Shown here in pieces: positions 1-9,212 of a stretch of 64,000 nt of DNA (positions are counted from its first letter, which is position 1; the number at the start of each line of letters is the position of its first letter). Source of the DNA: an uncultured Halocynthiibacter sp. (GTDB lineage: Bacteria; Pseudomonadota; Alphaproteobacteria; Rhodobacterales; Rhodobacteraceae); assembly GCA_947503035.1 (NCBI GenBank), contig CANNCD010000003.1:207119-271118 (forward strand). Reading direction: 5' to 3'. The position numbers and the translations under genes were made by a program. The notes beneath the pieces are model-generated. The model saw only the letters and a program-made list of their open reading frames with translations, made no database searches and had not been told where the DNA came from.

Positions 1-1499
1 CACTTTGCGCTTACCCCAGAGCCCGGTACCTCCTGAATGTCGGTTAACTCTGTGGCGGTTTGATCCTCCAAATGCTGATGTAACGCCCGCGACAACGGAT
101 GCGCGCTTGACTGTGCAAGCGCCTTGGCAATGCAGAGATCGTCTGGCGCAAAGGCGCTGAGGTCAAAGTTGAAATCGGGGCTGGTGAGTGTGCCGGTTTT
201 GTCCAACACGATGGTTTTGACCTCGGCCAGCCGTTCGAGCGCCGTGCCCGATTTCACCAAAAACCCCAACCGATAAAGCCGACTGATCGCGGCGGTCGAC
301 ACAGCGGGCACAGCCAAACCAAGGGCGCAGGGGCAAGTGATGATCAAAACGGCAATCGCGATGTTCAACGCATGGCGCACCTCCCCAGACCAGACATACC
401 ACCCGACAAAGGTCGCCAGCGCCAACAGATGCACCGCAGGGGCATAGATCTGGGCCGCCCGATCCGCGAGCGATGTATACCGGTTGCGCGCATTTTCGGC
501 GACCTCAACCATTTGCGCAATTTGGTGCAGACGGGTGTCTTGGCCAATGGCGGAAACCTTGACCTCAATCGGTCCGGCCAGATTGATTTCACCGGCATGA
601 AGCAGATCAAACGCGGCATGGGAGACCGGCTCGCTTTCGCCCGTCAGCAATGACCGGTCGGTCACGCCGTTGGGCGTGATCAATGTCCCATCGGCGGGCA
701 CGCGCATGCCGCTGGACACATGCACGATGTCCCCGACATTCAACGCGTCAATCGCCACGACCTCGGTGCCGGTTTCGGTTTTACGCTCGGCTGTATGGGC
801 CTCAAGTGCGGCAAGCTCTTTGGCTGCGGAATGTGCCGCTGATCGCGTGCGATGTTCAAGGTATCGACCGATCAACAGGAAAAAGGTCAGCGACAGCGCC
901 GCGTCGAAATAGGCATGCGCGCCGCCCATCAAGGTTTCAAACAGCGACATGCCCCCCGCAAGGATGATCGCCAGTGAGATCGGAACATCCATATTGAGGC
1001 GACCAACTCGGAGGGCGGATATGGCGTTTTTGAAAAACGGTTGCGCCGCATAAAGCACCATCGGAAGCGCGATGGACGCCGAAATCAGGTGGAATAAATC
1101 CCGCGTGGCACCCGACGCCCCAGACCAGACCGCCACCGACAAGAGCATCACGTTCATCATCGCAAACCCCGCCACCCCCATCCGCAAAAGCAGGTCGCGC
1201 CCCTCGGCATCCACATCCCCAACCAAGGCCCGCGCATCAAGCGGATAGGCGTCAAATCCGACCTCTTTAAGGGCGGCGACCATCTGCGTTGCAGGTTCAT
1301 CCGTCACGATCTGCACCCGTTTCTGGGTCAGGTTCACGCGGGCGGACACCACCCCTTGGACCTGTGACAGATGGGTTTCGATTGTGCTGATACAGGCTGC
1401 GCAGCGCACGGATGGCACCGAGAGCTGAACCGCCGTTTCAGCGGGCACAGGTTCAGCCGGCACAGGCGCCGCGACACAGGCGGGACAGGCGACGATCAT
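1..1499 (-). CDS. ccoI: Cu+-translocating P-type ATPase of cbb3 oxidase assembly (partial, 3' end outside window)
   Basis: The first ~499 residues are visible; the C-terminus lies beyond the window start. Family role: a copper exporter needed to deliver Cu to the CcoN haem-copper site. An N-terminal CPAC (residues 5-8) precedes a heavy-metal-associated domain with CAAC (33-36). After paired membrane helices come the actuator loop with TGES, the CPC metal-translocation motif (in ITCPCALGL), and the phosphorylation motif DKTGTLT. The start overlaps the ccoH stop as ATGA, so translation is probably coupled. It is the third gene of ccoGHI; ccoS would be expected just outside. Motifs make the call secure; the exact metal follows from context. 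Confidence 0.95.
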   Translation of the reverse strand, partial: MIVACPACVAAPVPAEPVPAETAVQLSVPSVRCAACISTIETHLSQVQGVVSARVNLTQKRVQIVTDEPATQMVAALKEVGFDAYPLDARALVGDVDAEGRDLLLRMGVAGFAMMNVMLLSVAVWSGASGATRDLFHLISASIALPMVLYAAQPFFKNAISALRVGRLNMDVPISLAIILAGGMSLFETLMGGAHAYFDAALSLTFFLLIGRYLEHRTRSAAHSAAKELAALEAHTAERKTETGTEVVAIDALNVGDIVHVSSGMRVPADGTLITPNGVTDRSLLTGESEPVSHAAFDLLHAGEINLAGPIEVKVSAIGQDTRLHQIAQMVEVAENARNRYTSLADRAAQIYAPAVHLLALATFVGWYVWSGEVRHALNIAIAVLIITCPCALGLAVPAVSTAAISRLYRLGFLVKSGTALERLAEVKTIVLDKTGTLTSPDFNFDLSAFAPDDLCIAKALAQSSAHPLSRALHQHLEDQTATELTDIQEVPGSGVSAK

Positions 1500-1948
1500 T
1501 TCGCATCCGCCACAATGATGCGTTGGCGAAACAGGGTTCCATCGGCGGCGCGCGCCACAAGGCGCAGGTTCCAGTTGCCTGTCCCCGCGACGACAGGCGC
1601 CGTAAATGTGGTGCCGTCAAATGTGAACTCTGGCGTTTGATCCACACTGACCGAGGTCGCCCGACTAAAAATCGCGCTGACAATTTCGGGCGAAACCGGT
1701 GCGCCGTCCTTTGCGATTTCAAGCACAAGCTGATCACCCCGAAGATAGGCCCGTACATCCCATCCCAAGGCCAATTGCGCGGTGCGATCCGCATCAAAGC
1801 TTTGACTGGCAACATAGGAATTCTTGACCTCAAGCCCTGGAAAGGTCTGGACCGCATTCCACGCAAGGGTCAGGTTCACCGAGATGATGATGGCAAAGCC
1901 CGACACGAACATCGCCGCCACATGTTTCCCCTTGAGTTCCGTCATCAT
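1496..1948 (-). CDS. ccoH: CcoH/FixH, cbb3 oxidase assembly protein
   Basis: 150 aa. One N-terminal membrane segment (about residues 10-28) is followed by a periplasmic FixH-type domain. The family is required for cbb3 oxidase maturation and is thought to help copper or subunit assembly with CcoI. The start overlaps the ccoG stop as ATGA, and a GGGGAG ribosome site lies in the end of ccoG. The stop overlaps ccoI. The double ATG leaves a one-codon ambiguity. Gene order ccoG-ccoH-ccoI is the usual one. Confidence 0.92.
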   Translation of the reverse strand: MMTELKGKHVAAMFVSGFAIIISVNLTLAWNAVQTFPGLEVKNSYVASQSFDADRTAQLALGWDVRAYLRGDQLVLEIAKDGAPVSPEIVSAIFSRATSVSVDQTPEFTFDGTTFTAPVVAGTGNWNLRLVARAADGTLFRQRIIVADAK

Positions 1949-3357
1949 TGATCTCCCCTTCCGTTGAATACTGTGTTCACAGAGGCACGCTCACCGCTCT
2001 CAAGATCTTCGATCCAGAACCGGATGGGCGTTTCGTCTGTTGTTGAAATCTCGGCCCCTGCGGGTGTGACGGCATAGACCCGCAATTTATGTGTGGCGTC
2101 CGCTGGAACCTCGATCGTGGTGTTGGCGGTCCCTTCGATCAAAAGCCCAAGCACGGGGTTGCCCGACACATGGACACCGAACTGGCGCGGCTCGCCGTGT
2201 TTGTTGCGCAGCCGCAGTTCATAGGTGTTCCGGATCGCGCCATCCGACAAAACAACAAAGGTCGGGTTGCGGATCGGCGCGACGGTCATTTCGATCTCGG
2301 GGCGGATGAACAAGGCATAGATCATCGCAATCCCGAAACCGGTCCAGATAATTGAATAAAGGATCGTGCGCGGGCGCAGGATATGTTTCCAGATCGCGCG
2401 GGGCGGCGCGCCTGCCTCTTCTTTTGGGGCGTCGGACAGGGCGAGATAGTCGATCAACCCGCGTTCGCGGCCAAGTTTCCCCATGATGTCGTCACAGGCA
2501 TCAATACACAGCGCACAGGTGATGCACTCCATCTGTTGGCCATCGCGGATATCGATACCCATCGGACAGACCGCGACACAGGCGTTGCAATCCACGCAAT
2601 CGCCGGCGGTTTCATCGCGGGCCTTGCCGCGCGGCTCACCGCGCCAATCGCGATAGGCCACGGTCAGGGTGCTGTCGTCCATCATGGCGCCCTGAATGCG
2701 CGGCCACGGGCACATGTAAATGCACACCTGTTCGCGCATGAACCCACCCAAAACAACGGTTGTGGTCGTCAAAACGGCGACGGTGGCCCATGCGACGGTG
2801 GGGGCAGAGAGGGTCAGGAATTGGTTTGCCAAGGTCGGCGCATCGGCAAAGTAAAACACCCACGCCCCACCGGTCGCGACCCCGATCACGGCCCAAGCCG
2901 TCCATTTCAAAAGCCGAAGCCCCCCTTTGCGTAGGCTCCATTTCGCGCGGTGCAGACGAATGCGCGCGTTGCGGTCGCCCTCGATCCAGCGCTCCACAAG
3001 GATGAAAAGATCGGTCCAGACCGTCTGTGGGCAGGTATAGCCGCACCAAACCCGTCCCAAGGCCGAGGTGAACAGAAACAACCCCAAGCCCGCCATGATC
3101 AACAGACCCGCGACGAAGTAAAACTCGTGCGGCCAAATTTCGATCCAAAGGAAATAGAACCGCCGATGGGCCAGATCGACCAGAACCGCCTGATCCGGCA
3201 GGTTCGGGCCCCGATCCCACCGCAGCCACGGCACCAAATAATAGATGCCAAGGGTGACGGCCATGATGGCCCATTTCAGGTTGCGAAATGTACCCTTGAC
3301 CCGTTTGGGAAAGATCGGTTCACGCGCCGCGTAGAGGTTTTCGGGTTCTGGTGTCAT
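1945..3357 (-). CDS. ccoG: CcoG/FixG, membrane ferredoxin-like cbb3 oxidase assembly factor
   Basis: 470 aa. Several membrane helices surround a ferredoxin-type region with two classical [4Fe-4S] motifs (CVDCNACVAVCP and CITCALCIDACD), plus CGYTCPQ and CIYMCPW motifs earlier in the chain. The C-terminal third is an immunoglobulin-like periplasmic domain. The family reduces Cu2+ to Cu+ for the cbb3 copper route. It is first in the ccoGHI operon, and an FNR-type box lies 53-66 bases upstream of its ATG, so low-oxygen induction is expected. Confidence 0.95.
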   Translation of the reverse strand: MTPEPENLYAAREPIFPKRVKGTFRNLKWAIMAVTLGIYYLVPWLRWDRGPNLPDQAVLVDLAHRRFYFLWIEIWPHEFYFVAGLLIMAGLGLFLFTSALGRVWCGYTCPQTVWTDLFILVERWIEGDRNARIRLHRAKWSLRKGGLRLLKWTAWAVIGVATGGAWVFYFADAPTLANQFLTLSAPTVAWATVAVLTTTTVVLGGFMREQVCIYMCPWPRIQGAMMDDSTLTVAYRDWRGEPRGKARDETAGDCVDCNACVAVCPMGIDIRDGQQMECITCALCIDACDDIMGKLGRERGLIDYLALSDAPKEEAGAPPRAIWKHILRPRTILYSIIWTGFGIAMIYALFIRPEIEMTVAPIRNPTFVVLSDGAIRNTYELRLRNKHGEPRQFGVHVSGNPVLGLLIEGTANTTIEVPADATHKLRVYAVTPAGAEISTTDETPIRFWIEDLESGERASVNTVFNGRGDQ

Positions 3358-3409
3358 GTTCGCCGCCTATGGTTCTTGGTCACCATAGAAGGCGGGCGGG
3401 GGCGGAACC

Positions 3410-3423
3410 TTGACGCAGATCAA
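3410..3423. promoter_or_regulatory. FNR/FixK-type box upstream of ccoG
   Basis: TTGACGCAGATCAA matches the FNR half-site pair TTGA-N6-TCAA with an ATCAA right arm. It sits in the 80-base gap between ccoP and ccoG, 53 bases before the ccoG ATG, a normal activator distance. It probably drives ccoGHI separately from ccoNOQP. Confidence 0.75.
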
Positions 3424-3437
3424 GTTTCATCAATGTC

Positions 3438-4289
3438 CTATTCCCCGCCACCAAGGCTATGGACATAGGTGGCAACGGCGCGGATGTCTTCTTCACTCAG
3501 ACGTTGGCCCCATGCGGGCATAACCCCAAAACGCGCCTCGGCAATGGAGGTGGTCAGGCTGTCAACATCACCACCATAAAGCCAAATGGCATCGGCAAGA
3601 TTGGGCGCGCCAAGGCTTCGGTCGCCCTGTCCCGTGTCACCATGGCAAGAGGTACAATTGTCCGTAAACAACACGCCCCCCGCGCTGTCCCAGTCCGCAT
3701 CGGCAAGGGTGGGCAGAAAACTGGCCAAGGTCGCGATTTCGCTTTCCTCAAGGATGTCACCAAAGGCGGGCATCTGCGAAAATCGTGCGTCAAAGTCGGT
3801 CTCGTTGCGGATGCCGTGGCGCACGGAATAATCGATCTCGGCCAATGTGCCACCCCAAAGCCAATCGTTATCCAACAGGTTCGGATAGCCAACGGCCCCA
3901 GCCGCACCGGACCCGTGGCACTGGCTACACTGCGCACGAAACACGGATGAGCCGCGCGCGACTGCATAGCGGTGCAAGTCAGATTGCGGATCAAACCCCG
4001 CAAGGTCCACAGCGTTCAAATCCGCAACCAGTTCTGCGTTGGCCGTCTCATGCGCCGCAATATCGGCGGTCACTTCGCCACGGGTCGAATAGCCCAAAAG
4101 CCCCTTGGTCGCCCCCGAAATCATCGGCCACGCGGGAAAGGCAATCGTATAGCCGACCCCCCAAATAATCGTCAGATAAAAGGTCCAGAGCCACCAGCGC
4201 GGCATCGGGGTATTGAGTTCTTCGATACCATCGAATTCGTGTCCCATGGTCTCGCGACCGGTCAGTTCGTCAACGCGCGGTTCATCCAT
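3438..4289 (-). CDS. ccoP: Cytochrome cbb3 oxidase dihaem subunit III
   Basis: 283 aa from MDEPRVDELTG. The upstream reading frame stays open for another 44 codons, but that part overlaps ccoQ and is not CcoP-like. One N-terminal membrane helix (about residues 30-52) anchors a periplasmic domain with two c-type haem sites, CSQCH and CTSCH. It passes electrons to CcoO. The start lies inside the last codons of ccoQ (8-base overlap). It is last of the ccoNOQP operon. Confidence 0.95.
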   Translation of the reverse strand: MDEPRVDELTGRETMGHEFDGIEELNTPMPRWWLWTFYLTIIWGVGYTIAFPAWPMISGATKGLLGYSTRGEVTADIAAHETANAELVADLNAVDLAGFDPQSDLHRYAVARGSSVFRAQCSQCHGSGAAGAVGYPNLLDNDWLWGGTLAEIDYSVRHGIRNETDFDARFSQMPAFGDILEESEIATLASFLPTLADADWDSAGGVLFTDNCTSCHGDTGQGDRSLGAPNLADAIWLYGGDVDSLTTSIAEARFGVMPAWGQRLSEEDIRAVATYVHSLGGGE

Positions 4290-4506
4290 TGCGGCGCTCC
4301 AAATCAAAAACGGTTTTGCAGACACAGTCTGCGCATTTGTTGTCACAGGCTGCGGTTTCGTCCCGCAGCGGGATCGACGCCGCATCGTCCCGTGCGGATT
4401 TCTGCGATGGCCAAAAGGCAAAGATCAAAGCGCCAAGGAAAAACGCGAACATCGCGATCAAGAACCAGCTATCTGCGAATTCTCTGAGGATTGAATAGGT
4501 GTCCAT
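4282..4506 (-). CDS. ccoQ: CcoQ-like small cbb3 subunit with cysteine-rich tail
   Basis: 74 aa from MDTYSILREF; a GGAGACGA ribosome site precedes this ATG, so the in-frame start 16 codons upstream is less likely. It has one membrane helix (about 13-33) followed by a polar tail. CcoQ stabilises cbb3 oxidase. The oddity is the C-terminus, CDNKCADCVC, four cysteines in ten residues, which is not part of the textbook CcoQ. It overlaps ccoP by 8 bases and starts 10 bases after ccoO. Confidence 0.85.
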   Translation of the reverse strand: MDTYSILREFADSWFLIAMFAFFLGALIFAFWPSQKSARDDAASIPLRDETAACDNKCADCVCKTVFDLERRNG

Positions 4507-4516
4507 CGTCGTCTCC

Positions 4517-5242
4517 TTAACGGCTGTCGTCGGGCACAAAGGTCGAGAAATCAACCAGCGTTCCCATCATCTGAAGGTAGGCAATCAGCGCGTCCATCTC
4601 GGTCAGCTTTGACTGTCCGTCAAAGTTGCCAACCACCGCGCCGGGGTATCGCTCGACCATGTCATCCCAGTCGGCATCAGGGTCGGCCTGGGCGTAAAAA
4701 TCGCCATAGGCATTGTCGATCTGATCGTCGCCATAGGGCACGCCGACAAAGCGATGGGTTTCCATCAAATCCCCGATGTGGTCGCCCTCAAGGGTGGCAT
4801 CCATCAAGAAGGCATAGGATGGCATGATGCTTTCGGGGACGACGGATTGCGGATCGATCAGATGGACAAGATGCCAATCATCGGAGTAACGCCCACCGAC
4901 CCGCGCCAAATCGGGCCCCGTGCGTTTGGACCCCCACTGGAACGGGTGGTCGTACATGGACTCGGCCGCCAGCGAATAATGCCCATACCGTTCGACCTCA
5001 TCGCGCATCGGGCGGATCATCTGGCTGTGGCAGACATAACACCCCTCGCGGATGTAGATATCGCGCCCCGCCAATTCCAGCGGGCTATAGGGGCGCATGC
5101 CTTCGACCTCTTCGATTGTATTCTCGAGCCAAAACAGAGGCGCGATTTCCACGATGCCACCGATGGTAACAACAGTAAGAGAAAAGGCGAGCAGCAAGGT
5201 TGGGCTGCGTTCAAGGATGACGTGTTTGTCAATAAGTGCCAT
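4517..5242 (-). CDS. ccoO: Cytochrome cbb3 oxidase monohaem subunit II
   Basis: 241 aa. An N-terminal membrane anchor (about residues 14-36) precedes a single haem c site CYVCHSQ, followed by the conserved MIRPMRDE segment. It takes electrons from the CcoP/c-type pool to CcoN. An AAGGAG ribosome site lies 8 bases before the ATG. It is 12 bases downstream of ccoN in the same operon. Confidence 0.96.
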   Translation of the reverse strand: MALIDKHVILERSPTLLLAFSLTVVTIGGIVEIAPLFWLENTIEEVEGMRPYSPLELAGRDIYIREGCYVCHSQMIRPMRDEVERYGHYSLAAESMYDHPFQWGSKRTGPDLARVGGRYSDDWHLVHLIDPQSVVPESIMPSYAFLMDATLEGDHIGDLMETHRFVGVPYGDDQIDNAYGDFYAQADPDADWDDMVERYPGAVVGNFDGQSKLTEMDALIAYLQMMGTLVDFSTFVPDDSR

Positions 5243-5254
5243 GTGTCCTGCTCC

Positions 5255-6859
5255 TTATTCGGCCGGAACGGTCATTTGAGAAACGGGCTGGGTGACGGGG
5301 GCGTGACCGCGAATGGTCATCCACATGTTCCAGACCATGATCGAGGCCCCGCCGAGGTACAGGACACCCCCCAATCCGCGCACCACATACATGGGGAATT
5401 TTGCGCTGACGGTGTCGGCAAAGCTGTTGACGAGGAACCCTTGGTCGTCGACCTCGCGCCACATCAGACCCTCCATGATGCCGCTGACCCACATGGACGC
5501 CGCGTAGAGAACAATGCCAATCATCGCGAGCCAAAAGTGCCAGTTCATCGCCGCGGTGGAATACATCGCCCCGCGGTTCCAAAGGCGCGGTGTCAGGAAA
5601 TAAATCATCGCAAAGATGATCATCCCGTTCCAACCAAGCGCGCCGGAATGCACGTGCCCCACGGTCCAATCGGTGTAATGCGACAGGCTGTTAACGGCGC
5701 GGATCGACATCATTGGTCCCTCAAAGGTGGACATGCCGTAAAAGGCGAGGCTGGCAACAAGGAAGCGGATGATCGGATCGGTGCGGATCTTGTCCCACGC
5801 GCCATTCAGCGTCATCAAACCATTCATCATACCCGCCCAGCTGGGCATCCAAAGGATGATCGAAAACACCATACCAAGCGTCGACGCCCAATCAGGAAGC
5901 GCAGTGTAATGCAGGTGGTGCGGACCGGCCCAGATATAAAGGAAAATCAGGGCCCAAAAGTGCACGATAGACAGTTTGTAGGAGTAAACAGGACGGTTCG
6001 CCTGTTTCGGCACATAGTAGTACATCATGCCAAGGAAGCCGGCGGTCAGAAAGAACCCCACCGCATTATGCCCGTACCACCACTGGGTCATGGCGTCTTG
6101 GACACCCGAGAACAGCTGTACGGATTTGCTTCCCCAGATGCTGACGGGCACGGCAAGGTTGTTCACCACATGGAGCATCGCCACAGTCACGATAAAAGCC
6201 AAGAAGAACCAGTTCGCCACGTAAATATGACGTTCTTTGCGTTTGATGATCGTGCCCAGAAACACCACCAGATAGGTCACCCAAACGAGGGTCAGCCAAA
6301 TGTCGACGTACCATTCGGGCTCGGCGTATTCTTTGGATTGGGTCGCGCCCAGAACATAGCCCGTGGCCGCCAAAACGATGAAAAGCTGATAGCCCCAGAA
6401 GACGAACCAAACGAGGTTGCCACCGAACAAACGGGTGCGGCTGGTGCGTTGGACAATATAGATCGATGACGCGATCAACGCATTGCCCCCAAAGGCAAAA
6501 ATGACGGCCGAAGTATGAAGCGGACGGAGGCGTCCAAAGTTCGCAAAAGGTTGCGCCCAGTCAAAATTCAATGCGGGGAAGGCCAGCTGAAACGCGATAA
6601 GAACACCGACGGCCAGACCGGCGATGCCCCAAAACGCGGTGGCGATAACCCCTGCGCGGACGGGGGCGTCGTTGTAATCGGTCGCGACAACGCTTGGCTT
6701 TGGCTCGCCGAAATGGCGCAGTCCGTGGATGAACAAACCCGCCGCAACCAGCAGGACAATGAAGCCATGCACCCGAAACGCAATGTCCAGCCCCTGATCT
6801 GCTGCATAGGCCGCGATCAAGGTGATCAGGCCCAGTACCACTAGCTTAAGTATTTCCAT
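5255..6859 (-). CDS. ccoN: Cytochrome cbb3 oxidase catalytic subunit I
   Basis: 534 aa, the normal size, with about 12 membrane helices. It binds the low-spin haem b and the high-spin haem b3/CuB centre. The motifs seen are [11 protein letters not shown] and GPHHLHYT, which carry metal-ligand histidines. It reduces oxygen at high affinity while pumping protons. It is first of ccoNOQP; an FNR-type box lies ~91 bases upstream. Confidence 0.97.
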   Translation of the reverse strand: MEILKLVVLGLITLIAAYAADQGLDIAFRVHGFIVLLVAAGLFIHGLRHFGEPKPSVVATDYNDAPVRAGVIATAFWGIAGLAVGVLIAFQLAFPALNFDWAQPFANFGRLRPLHTSAVIFAFGGNALIASSIYIVQRTSRTRLFGGNLVWFVFWGYQLFIVLAATGYVLGATQSKEYAEPEWYVDIWLTLVWVTYLVVFLGTIIKRKERHIYVANWFFLAFIVTVAMLHVVNNLAVPVSIWGSKSVQLFSGVQDAMTQWWYGHNAVGFFLTAGFLGMMYYYVPKQANRPVYSYKLSIVHFWALIFLYIWAGPHHLHYTALPDWASTLGMVFSIILWMPSWAGMMNGLMTLNGAWDKIRTDPIIRFLVASLAFYGMSTFEGPMMSIRAVNSLSHYTDWTVGHVHSGALGWNGMIIFAMIYFLTPRLWNRGAMYSTAAMNWHFWLAMIGIVLYAASMWVSGIMEGLMWREVDDQGFLVNSFADTVSAKFPMYVVRGLGGVLYLGGASIMVWNMWMTIRGHAPVTQPVSQMTVPAE

Positions 6860-6949
6860 CGCGTGCGTCCTTCTTTCTGCGAATTGCGGAAATCAGGAAT
6901 CCCAAACCCGCATGCAAAAAGGACTTAACGCACGTTTTCAGATGTATCT

Positions 6950-6963
6950 TTGATCTAGGTCAA
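6950..6963. promoter_or_regulatory. FNR/FixK-type box upstream of ccoN
   Basis: TTGATCTAGGTCAA is a close match to the TTGAT-N4-ATCAA consensus, with nine of the ten half-site positions matching. It lies in the 109-base gap between fnrL and ccoN, about 91 bases before the ccoN ATG, and is expected to activate ccoNOQP under low oxygen. Confidence 0.8.
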
Positions 6964-6968
6964 GTTCG

Positions 6969-7697
6969 TCAGACGATCACGCTTCCGTCTGCATCGTCAC
7001 CTGTGGCGTCGCGCAATGCTGCAAGATCAAGAATGGTGAATTCCCGCCGCCCCACAAAGGCCAGAACCCCATCTTTTTTCAACAACGACAGTTGCCGGCT
7101 GACCGTTTCGAGAGTCAAACCCAGAAAATTCGCGATCTCTTCGCGGGTGAATGGCAGGGTGTGATGTTGGTCTTGGTGAATGGGTGCGGTGTCGCGTCTG
7201 ACCACCATTTCGATGAAGGTTGCAATCTTTTCACGGGCGGTTTTGCGGCCCAACAACACCATCCATTCACGCGCCGCGCTGAGCTCATCCAGCGCCATTT
7301 CCATCACGCGTTGCGAAATATGCGGCACATCAGACACAAGCCGTTCAAAGGCTTTGCGTTCGAACCGGCACAGGGTCACATCCGTGATGGCCGTCACGTC
7401 AAACTCGACCGCTTTGCGGCCTGGACTGCCGATAAAATCGGACGGCAACAGTAATCCGACAACCTGGGTGCGCCCGTCTTCCAATGTCCGAGAAAGGGAT
7501 GCGCTTCCGGCGACCACAGACGAAATGTGATGCAGATCGTCACCGCGCCAAATGATCGTCTCGCCCTGTTCAAAGGTTCTGTACGACTTCATCCCTTCGA
7601 GAATTGCAAGCTCATCCTCATCACAGCGCGCACAGACCGCGCGATGCCGGATCGGGCACTTTGAGCACCCATCTCGTTCGTTAAATACAAAATTCAT
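6969..7697 (-). CDS. fnrL: FnrL, oxygen-sensing Crp/Fnr-family regulator
   Basis: 242 aa. The N-terminus has C11-x2-C14-x7-C22-x2-C25 and a further C110, the cysteine set expected for an oxygen-labile [4Fe-4S] cluster. A cyclic-nucleotide-fold domain follows (about 30-140), then a long dimer helix and an HTH with the FNR-type ETVSRQL recognition helix. It senses oxygen and regulates the adjacent cco and hemN genes. No Shine-Dalgarno sequence is evident, and an FNR box lies only 5 bases upstream of the ATG, suggesting autoregulation. Confidence 0.94.
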   Translation of the reverse strand: MNFVFNERDGCSKCPIRHRAVCARCDEDELAILEGMKSYRTFEQGETIIWRGDDLHHISSVVAGSASLSRTLEDGRTQVVGLLLPSDFIGSPGRKAVEFDVTAITDVTLCRFERKAFERLVSDVPHISQRVMEMALDELSAAREWMVLLGRKTAREKIATFIEMVVRRDTAPIHQDQHHTLPFTREEIANFLGLTLETVSRQLSLLKKDGVLAFVGRREFTILDLAALRDATGDDADGSVIV

Positions 7698-7702
7698 AGA
7701 GT

Positions 7703-7716
7703 TTGATCTGGGTCAA
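7703..7716. promoter_or_regulatory. FNR-type box between fnrL and hemN
   Basis: TTGATCTGGGTCAA lies in the 54-base divergent gap. It starts 6 bases upstream of the fnrL ATG base and ends 36 bases before the hemN ATG. It would suit repression of fnrL and activation of hemN, depending on the start sites. Confidence 0.78.
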
Positions 7717-7751
7717 GGTTGTTGGCGTCGGACGACCTTATCGTGCAGCGC

Positions 7752-9107
7752 ATGGATCATACAAGCATTCTTCGAAATCACGGACTTTTTGACGCAAAGG
7801 TGCCGCGCTATACGAGTTACCCTCCGGCGAATAGATTTGCCCCCGAGGTCGGCGCCGCGTTTCAACGTGACTGGCTGGCGTTGGTTGGCGCGGATGAGGG
7901 TATTTCCCTCTATGTTCACATTCCTTTCTGTCGCCGCCTGTGTTGGTTCTGCGCCTGTCGCACCCAAGGCACGTCAACCCTTAGCCCAGTTCAGTCCTAT
8001 GTCGAGGTTCTCCTGCATGAGATCGACGCCTATCGCGCCGCCCTCCCCCATGGGGTCAAAATGCGGCGTCTTCATCTTGGCGGCGGCACCCCCACGCTTC
8101 TGAGTGCAGCGCTTATGCGGCGCCTGTTGAGCCGGATTTTCGACCGTTTCGCCCACACGAATGATTTCGAATTCTCGGTTGAAATTGACCCAACCGAAGC
8201 AAGCGACGACGTTTTGGCGGTGCTGGCCGCGTATAAAATGACACGCGCCAGCGTCGGGGTGCAGGATTTTGACAAGCGCGTCCAAGTCGCCATCGGGCGC
8301 GAGCAAAGTTTTGAGCAGACGCGGGATGTTGTCGAGACCCTACGACGGAATGGCGTCCAAAGTTTGAATATCGATGTTCTGTACGGCCTGCCATTTCAGA
8401 CCCCAAAGAGCATCATGGACAGCCTTGATCGCGTCGTTTCCTTGCGGCCCGACCGGCTTGCGCTCTATGGCTATGCCCATGTGCCGCATGTTGCAAAACG
8501 ACAGGTGATGATCCCCGAAGACGCGTTACCAGACCCCGAAAAACGGTATCTCTTGGCTACGCTGGCCAAGGACCGATTGACCGGTGCGGGCTATGCGGCC
8601 CTTGGCATTGATCACTTTGCCTTGCCATCGGATAGCCTGACCAAAGCCGCAAAAGCGGGCACCATGGTACGAAATTTCCAAGGCTATACGGATGACCCCT
8701 GCGAAACGCTTATTGGCATTGGCGCCTCTGCGATCTCAAGGTTTTCGACAGGCTATGTGCAGAATGCGGTTGCCACATCGGCCTATGTCGAGAGGATAAA
8801 AAAGAGCGGGCTTGCCGGTCACAAGGGTGTTGCCCTGACCGCAGAAGACCAATTTATCTCGTCGTTGATCAATGACATCATGTGCAAAGGCGCGATCGAT
8901 AAGGGCGCGATGATACGGGCGTTTCCCGCATTCGCCGATCTCCTAGAGCAACTGATCGAACATTTGAACTCGCGCTTTTCTGGTTTGATTATTGATATGC
9001 CGAAACGTTTGACGGTGCGTGCCGAATTCCTGCCTGCGACACGGCTCATCGCGGCCCAGCTTGATCAGGCGCGATCGAAAAATCACATGCACAGCCTTGC
9101 CGTCTAG
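7752..9107 (+). CDS. hemN: Oxygen-independent coproporphyrinogen III oxidase
   Basis: 451 aa from the ATG at 7752. A TTG 11 codons upstream is also in frame, but the HemN pattern GLFDAKVPRYTSYP fits the later start. It is a radical SAM enzyme with C60-x3-C64-x2-C67-x-C69, a GGGTP motif and the HemN C-terminal domain. It decarboxylates coproporphyrinogen III when oxygen is scarce, feeding haem to cbb3 oxidase. It is divergent from fnrL with a shared FNR box. Confidence 0.93.
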   Translation: MDHTSILRNHGLFDAKVPRYTSYPPANRFAPEVGAAFQRDWLALVGADEGISLYVHIPFCRRLCWFCACRTQGTSTLSPVQSYVEVLLHEIDAYRAALPHGVKMRRLHLGGGTPTLLSAALMRRLLSRIFDRFAHTNDFEFSVEIDPTEASDDVLAVLAAYKMTRASVGVQDFDKRVQVAIGREQSFEQTRDVVETLRRNGVQSLNIDVLYGLPFQTPKSIMDSLDRVVSLRPDRLALYGYAHVPHVAKRQVMIPEDALPDPEKRYLLATLAKDRLTGAGYAALGIDHFALPSDSLTKAAKAGTMVRNFQGYTDDPCETLIGIGASAISRFSTGYVQNAVATSAYVERIKKSGLAGHKGVALTAEDQFISSLINDIMCKGAIDKGAMIRAFPAFADLLEQLIEHLNSRFSGLIIDMPKRLTVRAEFLPATRLIAAQLDQARSKNHMHSLAV

Positions 9108-9212
9108 CGACCATGAACCCGCGACACCGCGGATTATGCTTTGCAAACACGTTGGAACTTTGGGGGAGATGTGATTTATAGGGTCAAACCCAAAAGGATC
9201 CATGGCATCAAC

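Noticed and set aside
4754..6469. 571-codon open frame on the plus strand
   Set aside because: It is antisense to ccoO and ccoN, whose motifs are certain. Its product is rich in His, Arg and Pro with no domain, as mirror frames of GC-rich genes are.
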